Assembly (NCBI RefSeq): GCF_004343585.1
Contig: NZ_SLYW01000006.1
Coordinates: 62,001 to 126,000 of the forward strand
Direction of reading: 5' to 3'
Length of the DNA stretch: 64,000 bases
Source of the DNA: Neorhizobium sp. JUb45
Lineage (GTDB): Bacteria > Pseudomonadota > Alphaproteobacteria > Rhizobiales > Rhizobiaceae
The position numbers were made by a program, and so were the translations under genes. The notes beneath the pieces are model-generated. The model had not been told where the DNA came from. It was given only the letters and a program-made list of their open reading frames with translations, and did not search any database. Positions 33,726 through 41,975 of the stretch are shown piece by piece; position 1 is the first letter of the stretch, and each line of letters begins with the position of its first letter.

Positions 33726-35189
33726 TCAGGCCGCAAGCGGACGCGAACGGCGACGCAGCACAAACCAGACGACCAGCGCCAGAACGATGACGGCACCGAC
33801 GATTGCGGTGGGGGCTGCCAACGGTGCCAGCCTAACGATCAGTGGCTTCTCGCCGCCGTCGCGGATCCGGGCGACATCGGTCGCGGTCACTTTGACAGCC
33901 GGGTTGCCGTAATTGGCCAGCACGTAATTGCTGACATCGGCGATATCCTTGTCCGAAAGACGGTCGGTGTAAGCAGCATCAGGTCCGAAAGCGGGCATGA
34001 AGGCGACGTTTTCGGCCGTGGTCCGATGCAGGCCATAGAGGATGGTGGCAATCAGGTTGTCTGGGCGGTCGCCGCCGGTCGCGGTGTTGTTGAACAGCGA
34101 CGGATAATGATTGTTGCCCTGTCCCTCCGGTTGGTGGCAGGCGGCGCAACTGCCACTAAAAATGTGATAGCCGTTTTCATCCCGCGCCTGACCCGGCAGG
34201 CCACGCAGGGACGCCTCGATTGCGGTCGATGGCTCGCCATATGTATCGCGCGCCTGCTGGTCGCTTGAGGCTACGGCCGGCACGTCCTTCAGATAGGTGA
34301 CGATCGCCCTGAGGTCTTCGTCTGGCAGATATTGCAGGCTGTTTTCAACGGCTTCCGCCATCGGACCCGCAGCTTGGGCCTTGCCGGCGACATTGCCGGT
34401 CTTGAGGTATTGGATAAGATCACCATCCGACCAGCCACCGATGCCGGCAACCTTGTCGGAGGTGATATTGGGCGCAAACCATGGGCCGATCGCGCCGCCT
34501 GCCAACGGCTGGCCGGTATCTTCCGCCATGAAACCGTTGCGTGGAGTGTGACAGGTCCCGCAATGCTCCAGCGCCTCGGCCAGGTAGGCGCCGCGATTCC
34601 ATTCAGCGGATTTTGCGGGGTTGGGCTCGAAACGTGTCTTGTCGAGGAAAAGCAGGTTCCACACCGCCATCGAAGTGCGGATCGAGAACGGGAAGGGCAA
34701 CTCGGTTTGCTGCGGCTTGTGATCGTCCGGATTTACGCCCTGCATGAAATAGGCGTAAAGGGCCTTCATGTCGGCGTCGGTGATCTTGGCATAAGCGGTG
34801 TAGGGCATTGCCGGGTAAAGGTGGTTGCCGTCCTTGGCAACGCCATCACGCACGGCACGCGAAAAGTCCTCTTCGCTGTAATTGCCGATTCCGTCGGTTT
34901 TCGAGGGCGTTATATTGGTCGAAAAGATCTTGCCGAGCGGCGTGTCGATGCCGTAGCCGCCGGCAAAGGGTGTGCCGCCATGCGGCGCGGTGTGACAGGC
35001 GGCACAGTCGGCCGCCGTCGCAAGATGACGACCGCGCGCCACGAGATCGGCAGTCTCATCCGCGAAGCTCGCGCCGGCCGTTGCGACCAGCGCCGAAAGA
35101 CAGAGAACCGCGGGGCGGATTGAAGCGGAAATCGGCGCAAACAAAGTGCTCCCGAAATAAGTACCGGGCAAGACAGGAGGCTTAGGCAT
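33726..35189 (-). CDS. Triheme cytochrome c subunit of membrane dehydrogenase
   Basis: This roughly 487-residue protein has three heme c motifs (CAACH, CGTCH and CAACH) in three repeated domains. It has an N-terminal signal segment (IRPAVLCLSALVATAGASFA) and a C-terminal membrane anchor (APTAIVGAVIVLALVVWFVL followed by Arg residues). It passes electrons from the flavoprotein to ubiquinone or an oxidase. It is the first gene of the leftward operon. The exact start is uncertain; 35189 has AGGGA close by, 35207 is an alternative. Confidence 0.88.
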   Translation of the reverse strand: MPKPPVLPGTYFGSTLFAPISASIRPAVLCLSALVATAGASFADETADLVARGRHLATAADCAACHTAPHGGTPFAGGYGIDTPLGKIFSTNITPSKTDGIGNYSEEDFSRAVRDGVAKDGNHLYPAMPYTAYAKITDADMKALYAYFMQGVNPDDHKPQQTELPFPFSIRTSMAVWNLLFLDKTRFEPNPAKSAEWNRGAYLAEALEHCGTCHTPRNGFMAEDTGQPLAGGAIGPWFAPNITSDKVAGIGGWSDGDLIQYLKTGNVAGKAQAAGPMAEAVENSLQYLPDEDLRAIVTYLKDVPAVASSDQQARDTYGEPSTAIEASLRGLPGQARDENGYHIFSGSCAACHQPEGQGNNHYPSLFNNTATGGDRPDNLIATILYGLHRTTAENVAFMPAFGPDAAYTDRLSDKDIADVSNYVLANYGNPAVKVTATDVARIRDGGEKPLIVRLAPLAAPTAIVGAVIVLALVVWFVLRRRSRPLAA

Positions 35190-35478
35190 ATATCCCTGTG
35201 CTTTCATCAAGCATGAACAATCAATAACGGTTCCAGACGTGCCTCCCACACGCCGGGCCGATCTTCATCGTCGCGAACCGAGCTGGCAAATCGGGAAAAT
35301 ACCACTCGTATTGAAGCAATTCTTGAACAAAAAGCTTGTTTAACGGGTTCAGGATTAAACCTGAGGCGTGTCGATGTGTCACGGCGCGACTTGATTTGTG
35401 TCATAGCGCCGCGAAAGATAGCTTGTGTAGTCAGTTTGTCGTAAAAACAGCCTTCACCAACTGTGAAAGCTTAAAGCC
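35190..35478. promoter_or_regulatory. Divergent promoter region, dehydrogenase operon / LysR
   Basis: The 289 bp between the cytochrome c gene and a LysR gene hold two inverted repeats: TCAGG-ATTAAA-CCTGA (35349-35364) and CGGCGC (35382-35387) with GCGCCG (35406-35411). Either may be a LysR-binding site. No gene is seen. Confidence 0.4.
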
Positions 35479-36417
35479 ATGAAATTCGACCTCACGGATC
35501 TCAGGATATTTCTCTCGGCCGTCGAGGGCGGAAGCCTGACCGCAGCGGCCTTGCAGAACAATATCGTCGTAGCTGCGGTCAGCGCGCGGCTGCGCAAGTT
35601 GGAAGTCAGCTTCGGGCTTCCGCTGATGGAGCGGACCGGGCGGGGCATCCGGCCAACGCTCGCCGGTGACATGCTCGCGCGTCATGCACGTTTGGTGCTT
35701 GACGGTGCCAGAAAGCTGGAAGTGGAGCTCGAAGCGTTTGCGGAGGGGCGCGGAGGCAGCATCAGGCTGCTTTCCAATACGAACATGCTGTCCGAGCATA
35801 TGCCGCAGATTCTCGGGCGGTTTCTCACCGATAACCCCGACATCGTCGTCAGCGTCAAGGACAAGCCAAGTTTCGAAGTGGTCAACCTACTCAGGAATGG
35901 CGAAGCGGATATCGGCATCGTGGCGGCGTCGGCAGACATGACCGGTCTTGAGGTCTGGCCATTTGTGCGGGATCGGCTGGCCGTTATCGCTCCCGAGGGT
36001 TCGCAACTTGAAGGGCCGCTTGCCTACACGAGCATTCTTGACTGTCCGATCGTCGCGCTCAACGAAAATGTGGCCTTGTCGCAATTCCTGCGGCGGCTTG
36101 CGGCCGAACTCGGTCGGCGCGCAACGATACGGATGCGTGTCGAAAATTTCGAGGCAATGTGCCGTGTTGTCGAGAGCGGCGTGGGAATCGGTATTGTTCC
36201 GGAAACCGCTGCGATGCGTTATTCCCGTATGATGAACCTCCGCATTTTGCCGATTGCGGATGCGTGGGCAGAGAGGGAGCTCTATCTTTGCGTCAGAAGT
36301 CGCGAGCAGCTGCCTCGATACGGTCAGGCACTGCTTGCCCATATGCTCGATTATGTCGATACAGTTCGCATTCCGCGACCGGAAACTGACGGAGGCGGTG
36401 CGCAGCCTTGCGGGTGA
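35479..36417 (+). CDS. LysR-family transcriptional regulator
   Basis: The 312-residue protein has the LysR DNA-binding domain (FLSAVEGGSLTAAALQNNIV, VSARLRKLEVSFGLPLMERT) and a full effector domain (GSIRLLSNTNMLSEHMPQIL, GVGIGIVPETAAMRYSRMMN). It is a member of the branch often linked to sulfur or small-anion exporters. Its two candidate targets are the divergent dehydrogenase operon and the TauE/SafE gene downstream. Confidence 0.9.
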   Translation: MKFDLTDLRIFLSAVEGGSLTAAALQNNIVVAAVSARLRKLEVSFGLPLMERTGRGIRPTLAGDMLARHARLVLDGARKLEVELEAFAEGRGGSIRLLSNTNMLSEHMPQILGRFLTDNPDIVVSVKDKPSFEVVNLLRNGEADIGIVAASADMTGLEVWPFVRDRLAVIAPEGSQLEGPLAYTSILDCPIVALNENVALSQFLRRLAAELGRRATIRMRVENFEAMCRVVESGVGIGIVPETAAMRYSRMMNLRILPIADAWAERELYLCVRSREQLPRYGQALLAHMLDYVDTVRIPRPETDGGGAQPCG

Positions 36418-36626
36418 ACATAAGGCGATGCTACGGGCCTGTCATGGTCCCATCGTGTTGTGGGTACGTCTCTCCAGGAGCCGTGAACGCCTATGACGAA
36501 CCGGAGAGATCGGCAAAGCTCTTCTTCCTTGTCGGCAATCGCCCCGTCTCGCTGCCGACCTACGAGGCGATCACCGAGTTGAACGACGCTTTTCCCAGCT
36601 GAAGCGGATCGAAAAAGGACATTCCT

Positions 36627-37361
36627 TTGGATCAATGGCTCGTCCTTCTGAGCGTCGCTCTGGCCGCAGGTGCGCTGAGCGGATTGGTTGGCACCGGAGC
36701 CAGCCTTCTGCTTCTGCCGGTTCTGGTGCCGATGTTCGGCGCGGTCGAGGCGATCCCGATCATGGCGGTGGCGGGTTTTCTCGCCAATCTGTCGCGCGCA
36801 CTGGCCTGGTGGCGGTCGATCGTCTGGAAAGCGGTGCTCGCCTACACGCTGCCCGGCATGCCGGCCGCAGCGCTCGGCGCCTATACGCTCATCCACCTGC
36901 CGGCGGGATGGCCGGAAGCGATGCTCGGCCTGTTCATCATGGCGCTGGTGCCGATCCGCCGCATGGCCACGGCCAGATTTTCAACCGCCGGGATCGGCCA
37001 TCTGGCATTGACCGGCGCCGTGGTCGGCTTCCTGGCCGGGATATTCCTTTCGACGGGTCCGCTGAGCGTCCCGGCATTCCTGGCCTTCGGCCTTGTACGC
37101 GGCGCCTTCATCGCAACGGAAGCGGCCGCGTCGCTTCTCGTCCAAGCCGCCAAGATCGTGAGCTTCCGGGAATTCGGCGCCATGACGGTAACAAACATGC
37201 TGCGGGGCGTCGTCATCGGCGGTGCACTGATGGCAGGGACGTTCCTGATCCGTCCCCTCGTGGCGCGCCTTCGTGATCATCATTTCAGGACGATGATAGA
37301 TGTCGTGACGCTCGTGTCAGGTGCTTGGCTTCTGGCATTCGGTCTTGGCCATCTGCTTTAA
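36627..37361 (+). CDS. TauE/SafE-family membrane exporter
   Basis: The 244-residue protein has about seven to eight hydrophobic spans and the TSUP-family hallmark near the N-terminus (ALSGLVGTGASLLLLPVLVP), repeated in weaker form in the second half (VVGFLAGIFLSTGPLSVPAF). Members move sulfite, sulfoacetate or other small organic anions. The start is TTG 36627 behind AAGGAC. It follows the LysR gene at 35479 by about 210 bases and may be its target. Confidence 0.85.
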   Translation: MDQWLVLLSVALAAGALSGLVGTGASLLLLPVLVPMFGAVEAIPIMAVAGFLANLSRALAWWRSIVWKAVLAYTLPGMPAAALGAYTLIHLPAGWPEAMLGLFIMALVPIRRMATARFSTAGIGHLALTGAVVGFLAGIFLSTGPLSVPAFLAFGLVRGAFIATEAAASLLVQAAKIVSFREFGAMTVTNMLRGVVIGGALMAGTFLIRPLVARLRDHHFRTMIDVVTLVSGAWLLAFGLGHLL

Positions 37362-37603
37362 GACGTGTCGCATCTTCGCAACGGTGGGGCAAAAGCATGC
37401 TCTCCTACGAACCTGTGCAAACCGGCGAAAAATATGCAACAGGGCAAAGACGGGCGAATTCGACTGCTAAAACATCACTGCGAAATGAAGGGTTTGCGCG
37501 ATGTGCTTGGCGCAGTAGAATTGATCTAAACTATTGAGGTTGAAAGGCTTCTACGACTTTTGTAGCAAGGGTGTCTTTTGTGCAAGCGAGCCAGCCTCTT
37601 CCC

Positions 37604-37885
37604 ATGACCATAGCTTACGAGAACATTGCCAAGTTGTATGCTGCCGAACATGACAGGCTTGAGCGCCAGATTTTCTGGCGCATCGGCTGCAGGGCAACCG
37701 CCGGGGATCTCGTCCATGACATCTTCCTTCGGTTGTGGGAAAAGGCTACGCAACCGAGGGGCAGCGATGCTGCCTATCTTACCAGATGCGCGTAACGCAA
37801 CGATCGACCATGTCCGCTCGAAGCGACGGCGCGGTGAATATTTGGCCATCGCAGTGCTGACCGGAACCATTTCGTCACTTCGCTA
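37604..37885 (+). pseudogene. ECF sigma factor (FecI-like), frameshifted and truncated
   Basis: The frame reads MTIAYENIAKLYAAEHDRLE, then RQIFWRIGCRATAGDLVHDI, FLRLWEKA and GSDAAYLTRCA, then TAA. One frame over it continues RNATIDHVRSKRRRGEYLAI. This is region 2 of a FecI-type sigma factor, broken by a one-base deletion near 37792. Region 4 is missing altogether, and no fecR or TonB receptor gene follows. An in-frame GTG at 37571 would extend the start. Confidence 0.75.
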
Positions 37886-38102
37886 ACCTGACTGCCTGTC
37901 TGACAAAAGAATGATGGCAAAGTAGGCAGCATAGGTTCACATCGCTTCAAGACTTTAATGCCAGCCGGAACTCCGGCCGTAAGTCGTTTCCTACCACTGA
38001 AATTTCACCCGACTGCGATCAGTGCCTAGACGTTTTTGAACCGCTCCAGACCCGTCGGGCCATTCATTCACTAAAGCCACGTTGTTATCTTTGGCGAGCT
38101 CG

Positions 38103-38702
38103 CTAGCCACGATCAAGCCAGCCGGAAACCTGTTCGAGGGTCCGCCTTTCCTGGCCCGCTTCCATCGAAAAGGCAGGTTTTAAAGTAGCAGCAGGCAGAT
38201 GGGTACGGAAAACCTCTTGGCTATTGCCAACTCCGTAACCTCCGTGGGTGATAAACGGCACCACCACCTTGCCGGAAAAATCATGCGCGCGTAGGAAGGA
38301 TCTGATGACCGGAGGCGCGGTCATGCCCCAGATCGGCATACCGAGATAGATCAGGTCGTAGCGGCCGAGGTCGGCAACGAAGTTTCCCAAGGCTGGCAGA
38401 TAGCGCTGCGCCGTCTCACGGCGTGCCTGCTCCACCGTCGCTTCGTAATCTTCCGGATATGGGTTTCTTGTCTGTATTTCGAAAAGTGTAGCGTCTTGCG
38501 CACGACGTATCTGGCGGGCAACGACCGCCGTGTTGCCCGTGCGCGAGTAGAATGCGACCAGCGCCCTCGAGGATTGGCTGGTCGCCGGTTGCGCGGAAGT
38601 GCCGGAAGCCGACAGAGCAAGACCCGCAGCGGTTAGAGGCAATGCCTTCAGCAAGCGTCTTCTTCCCCAGTTGTCCAGCTCGTCATCGACCTCCAGTTCC
38701 AT
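38103..38702 (-). CDS. Secreted flavodoxin with Tat signal
   Basis: The 199-residue protein has a twin-arginine signal (GRRRLLKALPLTAAGLALSA, cleavage near ASGTSAQ) followed by a flavodoxin_4-type domain: LVAFYSRTGNTAVVARQI (FMN phosphate loop, SRTGNT), LIYLGMPIWGMTAPPVIRSF and VVPFITHGGYGVGN. It is the last gene of the redox operon. A folded FMN protein would be exported by Tat to the periplasm. Its partner is unknown; the cupin/CMD protein just upstream is also predicted to be exported. Confidence 0.85.
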   Translation of the reverse strand: MELEVDDELDNWGRRRLLKALPLTAAGLALSASGTSAQPATSQSSRALVAFYSRTGNTAVVARQIRRAQDATLFEIQTRNPYPEDYEATVEQARRETAQRYLPALGNFVADLGRYDLIYLGMPIWGMTAPPVIRSFLRAHDFSGKVVVPFITHGGYGVGNSQEVFRTHLPAATLKPAFSMEAGQERRTLEQVSGWLDRG

Positions 38703-38708
38703 ACCGAC

Positions 38709-39926
38709 TCAGTCTATCGCAGGCTTGGACGCGTATTCCTCGTCGGTCACCTTCTCCATCCAGGTGACGGAACTTCCCTCATCCGATTCTGAAATGGCGA
38801 AGTGAGACATCGCCTGATCCGGAGAAGCGCCATGCCAATGCTTCACGTTGGCCGGAATCCAGACTACGTCTCCGGGCCGGATCGCCTCGACGGGGCCACC
38901 AACCTTCTGAACAAGACCCTGTCCAGAAATCACATAAAGCGTCTGGCCGACCGGATGCGTGTGCCAGGCTGTGCGTGCGCCGACCGTGAAGGAAACGACG
39001 CCGCCGCTGACAGTCGCCGGAGCGTCTGCGCTGAAACGGCTGCCCACCTCCACATCGCCTGTGAAATAGTCCGCCGGACCCGCTGCCGGGTTCGTGTTCG
39101 CACGTGTGATCTTGATATCCATGGAGGATGTATCCTTGCTTGTATCAGTCGATGTCGGCTGGGCATTCGCAGCGCGAGCTTCGAAGACGGCTCTTAGAAC
39201 GGGAACGGCGGACATGGCGCGCGGCCACCCGGCGTAGAATGCGACATGGGTTATGGCTTCCGAAGCTTCCGACTGTGTCAGCCCGTTGTCCATCGCTCGG
39301 TTGGCGTGGAAGGGAAGCTGTTCCGGCTGGCCAATGGCGACAAGTGCAGTCATGGTGACAAGGCTGCGGTCACGGGCTGAAAGGTCCGGCCGCTGCCACA
39401 GATCGCCGAACAGGACCCGGTTGGTGAGATCGGCGAGAGCCGGCACGGTTGGAGCCACGGTCGTGTTGACCCTTGCCGTTCGTGCCGCTTCGGCTGCTGC
39501 CTCCAGCTCGATGCGTGCCTCTTCGCTGTTCGCCACGGGAGCGATCTTGCGCTCGTCGAACACCTTCTTGACTTCCTGGACTGCTGAAATCGCGTTCGGC
39601 CAACCGGAATAGAGGGCAAGCTGGGTGATCAGTTCTCCGATCTCGGAAGGCTTGACACCATTGTCGAGCGCGCGGCGGACATGACTGCCGATCTGCGCGG
39701 ACTTGCCCGTAGACACCAAGACAGAGACCGTGACGATGCTGCGGTCACGCGGCTGGAGTTCCGCCCGTTCCCACACTTCGCCGAATAGCACACTGTCGGT
39801 GAAGTGCCCAAGGCCGGGGGCCACATCATAGACCGCCGGGGGCGCGATCCGCCGCCGTTCTTCCTGAGCCTCCACGCCAGTGGCTGCGAGCGTTGATATG
39901 GCGATACTGGCGGCGATGTTCTTCAT
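38709..39926 (-). CDS. Exported fusion of two carboxymuconolactone decarboxylase domains and a cupin
   Basis: The 405-residue protein has a short signal peptide (MKNIAASIAISTLAATGVEA), two tandem CMD/AhpD-like domains (about residues 35-130 and 160-255, each with VTVSVLVSTGK or VTMTALVAIGQ and a paired SGWPNAISAV or AGWPRAMSAV) and a C-terminal cupin (about 280-400: RTAWHTHPVGQTLYVISGQG and IPANVKHWHGA, with the metal His). Neither CMD domain has the AhpD CxxC pair. CMD-cupin pairs often occur as separate genes in aldehyde or quinone stress operons; here they are one polypeptide. Start 39926 follows AGAGGA. Confidence 0.85.
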   Translation of the reverse strand: MKNIAASIAISTLAATGVEAQEERRRIAPPAVYDVAPGLGHFTDSVLFGEVWERAELQPRDRSIVTVSVLVSTGKSAQIGSHVRRALDNGVKPSEIGELITQLALYSGWPNAISAVQEVKKVFDERKIAPVANSEEARIELEAAAEAARTARVNTTVAPTVPALADLTNRVLFGDLWQRPDLSARDRSLVTMTALVAIGQPEQLPFHANRAMDNGLTQSEASEAITHVAFYAGWPRAMSAVPVLRAVFEARAANAQPTSTDTSKDTSSMDIKITRANTNPAAGPADYFTGDVEVGSRFSADAPATVSGGVVSFTVGARTAWHTHPVGQTLYVISGQGLVQKVGGPVEAIRPGDVVWIPANVKHWHGASPDQAMSHFAISESDEGSSVTWMEKVTDEEYASKPAID

Positions 39927-40090
39927 CCAGAAATCCTCTTCGTGGTGCAAGTCAGCATCGCGCGTCGCACGATGGGCCGCATTTAGAGATGGGGGAGCAA
40001 TCCCAGGAGATTAGATGGGCAATTCCTATTGGCCCTATGCGCCCAGTTCATGAATTCGAACAAAAGGTCACGCAATCCAGATCGGCTGCA

Positions 40091-40108
40091 TGACCTGCAG
40101 GCAGGTCA
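40091..40108. repeat. Palindrome over the alcohol dehydrogenase stop
   Basis: TGACCTGC-AG-GCAGGTCA is an inverted repeat with 8-bp arms; its right end is the stop codon of the alcohol dehydrogenase. It may act as a weak terminator or mRNA end, but no U-tract follows. Confidence 0.35.
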
Positions 40109-41122
40109 GAAGCGCAAAAGCGTCTTGATCGCCCGGCGTTCGTCCATCGCCTTGTAGCCTTCTGCGACGTCTGCAAGAGGGATCTTAAGGTCGAATACCT
40201 TGCCGGGGTTGATCTCGCGATCGATGACGAGATCCATCAGGTAAGGGAGGAAACGACGCACAGGGGCGGGGCCACCCAGCAGGCTCTTCTGCTGGAAGAA
40301 CAGGTGCTGGCCGTCGAAGGTCACGCCATGCGGAACGCCGACGAAACCGATCTTGCCGCCGGGACGGGCGCAATTGATGGCCTGCGACATGGATTCCTGC
40401 GTGCCGACACATTCCAGCACCGATGCGGCACCCACGCCGTTGGTCAGTTCCTTGATGCGGGCGACACCCGCATCGCCGCGTTCGGAAATGATGTCCGTTG
40501 CTCCGAACTCCAGTGCAAGATCTTGGCGGCTCTTGTGGCGGCTCATGGCTATGATCCGCTCCGCACCCATCCGTTTGGCGGCAAGAACCGCCATCAGTCC
40601 GACGGCACCGTCACCGACGACGACGGCGGTGGAGCCTTCCTGCACGCCTGCCGCATCCGCCGCATACCATCCCGTACCAAGCACGTCGGACGTCGCCAGC
40701 AGGCTCGGGATCAGGTCGTCGGATGGCATTTCCGCCGTGGGGACCAGTGTGCCATCGGCCAAAGGCACACGAGCAAACGGAGCCTGCGCACCCGTCATAA
40801 ATTCGACCTGTTCGCAGGAGGACTGGAAGCCGAACCTGCAGTGCGGGCAAGTATTGTCGGACAGACAGAAGGAGCCGACGACGAACTGGCCGGGCCTAAC
40901 CGTATTCACAGCGCTGCCGATTTCGACCACCACGCCGCAGTATTCATGCCCCATGGCAAGTGGCGATGTCACTTCGTTCGCACCACGGTAGGGCCAGAGG
41001 TCCGAACCGCAGATGCAGGATGCCGCCAGCTTAATGATGGCATCGGTCGGCTTGAGGATTTTGGGCTCGGTGACCTCCTCGCAGCGTACGTCGCCCGGGC
41101 CATGGAGCATTGTTGCCAGCAT
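40106..41122 (-). CDS. Zinc-dependent alcohol dehydrogenase
   Basis: This 338-residue medium-chain dehydrogenase has the catalytic zinc motif CICGSDLWPYRG, GHEYCGVV, four Cys of the structural zinc (SDNTCPHCRFGFQSSCEQ plus the preceding Cys) and the NAD-binding VVVGDGAVGLMAVLAA. It starts at ATG 41122 after AAAGGA. It lies in the leftward redox operon with the NmrA-like protein, aldo-keto reductase and CMD-cupin fusion. Substrate unknown; small alcohols or aldehydes are likely. Confidence 0.9.
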   Translation of the reverse strand: MLATMLHGPGDVRCEEVTEPKILKPTDAIIKLAASCICGSDLWPYRGANEVTSPLAMGHEYCGVVVEIGSAVNTVRPGQFVVGSFCLSDNTCPHCRFGFQSSCEQVEFMTGAQAPFARVPLADGTLVPTAEMPSDDLIPSLLATSDVLGTGWYAADAAGVQEGSTAVVVGDGAVGLMAVLAAKRMGAERIIAMSRHKSRQDLALEFGATDIISERGDAGVARIKELTNGVGAASVLECVGTQESMSQAINCARPGGKIGFVGVPHGVTFDGQHLFFQQKSLLGGPAPVRRFLPYLMDLVIDREINPGKVFDLKIPLADVAEGYKAMDERRAIKTLLRF

Positions 41123-41174
41123 GGTTCTGGTCCTTTCAATAGTCAGGTTTCGATGGTTGATCGTGTTTGATGTT

Positions 41175-41975
41175 TCAGGCGGACGCCTTGCGTGCCCGGA
41201 CGGCGTCGAGATCCGACATAACCCTTGCGGGCTCTTCGCTGAGCGGCATGTTGTCGACGTCCCGGACCGCATCCAGCGAGCCCGGCCTGTCGCGGTCGAT
41301 GTCTGAAAACAGCGGAGTCAGGCTTTCCTGGGCAGGACCGTGTTCCGCGACAAGCTCGAACGTCTTCCAGTGGGCGGATGTGTCTGTGACGCTCCCGACT
41401 AGGACTTGGGCGATCTGCATGCGTGAGATCACACCGTCCGCGGGTGTACAGGACTGCCGTTCGTCGCCCTGCAGAAAAACCAGCCGATGCTGATCAGGAT
41501 CATTGTAGTCGAACCATCCGGGGCGAATGATCGTATAGGGGAGGCCACTAGCGCGTACGAGGCGCTCGGCGCGGCGCTTCCAGTCATGCGCCTCGGTCGT
41601 CTGATTGTAGCTGCCCGTTCGATTGGTCACGCCGATGGCGGTCATGAGAGCGATCGCGACCTGCCGCGATCCAACCGCCGACAGAATGTTTTGAACACCG
41701 CCATAATCGACATGCTCGGCACCGAGCTTGCCCATTCCATCGGAGCCATGGGTGAATATTATGGCAGCCACACCGTCGACTGCCGCCTTGAGGCTTTCGC
41801 TTTCGCTCAGGTCACCGAGCACGAGTTCGACGTTGTCGCCGAGCGCTCGCCCCTTGCGCGTGTCGCGAACCAGTGCCCTGACGGAATGCCCGGCCGACAA
41901 GGCCTCGGGCACCACGAGTCTCCCGATGCTGCCCGTCGCACCGACACTCAGAATTTTGAGAGGAGTTCCGGTCAT
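41175..41975 (-). CDS. NmrA-like NAD(P)-binding protein (atypical SDR)
   Basis: The 266-residue protein has KILSVGATGSIGRLVVPEAL (GxxGxxG) and RALVRDTRKGRAL, which suits NADP, followed by LMTAIGVTNRTGSYNQTTEA and YTIIRPGWFDYND. It lacks a clear YxxxK pair. Its ATG overlaps the end of the degraded MFS frame (ATGA), so the two were translationally coupled. It is related to, but not the same as, the NmrA-like protein at 3764. Confidence 0.85.
   Translation of the reverse strand: MTGTPLKILSVGATGSIGRLVVPEALSAGHSVRALVRDTRKGRALGDNVELVLGDLSESESLKAAVDGVAAIIFTHGSDGMGKLGAEHVDYGGVQNILSAVGSRQVAIALMTAIGVTNRTGSYNQTTEAHDWKRRAERLVRASGLPYTIIRPGWFDYNDPDQHRLVFLQGDERQSCTPADGVISRMQIAQVLVGSVTDTSAHWKTFELVAEHGPAQESLTPLFSDIDRDRPGSLDAVRDVDNMPLSEEPARVMSDLDAVRARKASA

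Noticed and set aside
36408..36602. 64-codon frame after the LysR gene at 35479
   Set aside because: It overlaps the LysR stop, has no ribosome site and no similarity; probably chance.
37982..38130. Leftward frame continuing past the flavodoxin stop (ending RSRVKFQW)
   Set aside because: It runs in another frame from the flavodoxin, is only about 40 codons outside it and has no recognisable family; a frameshifted flavodoxin tail cannot be shown.
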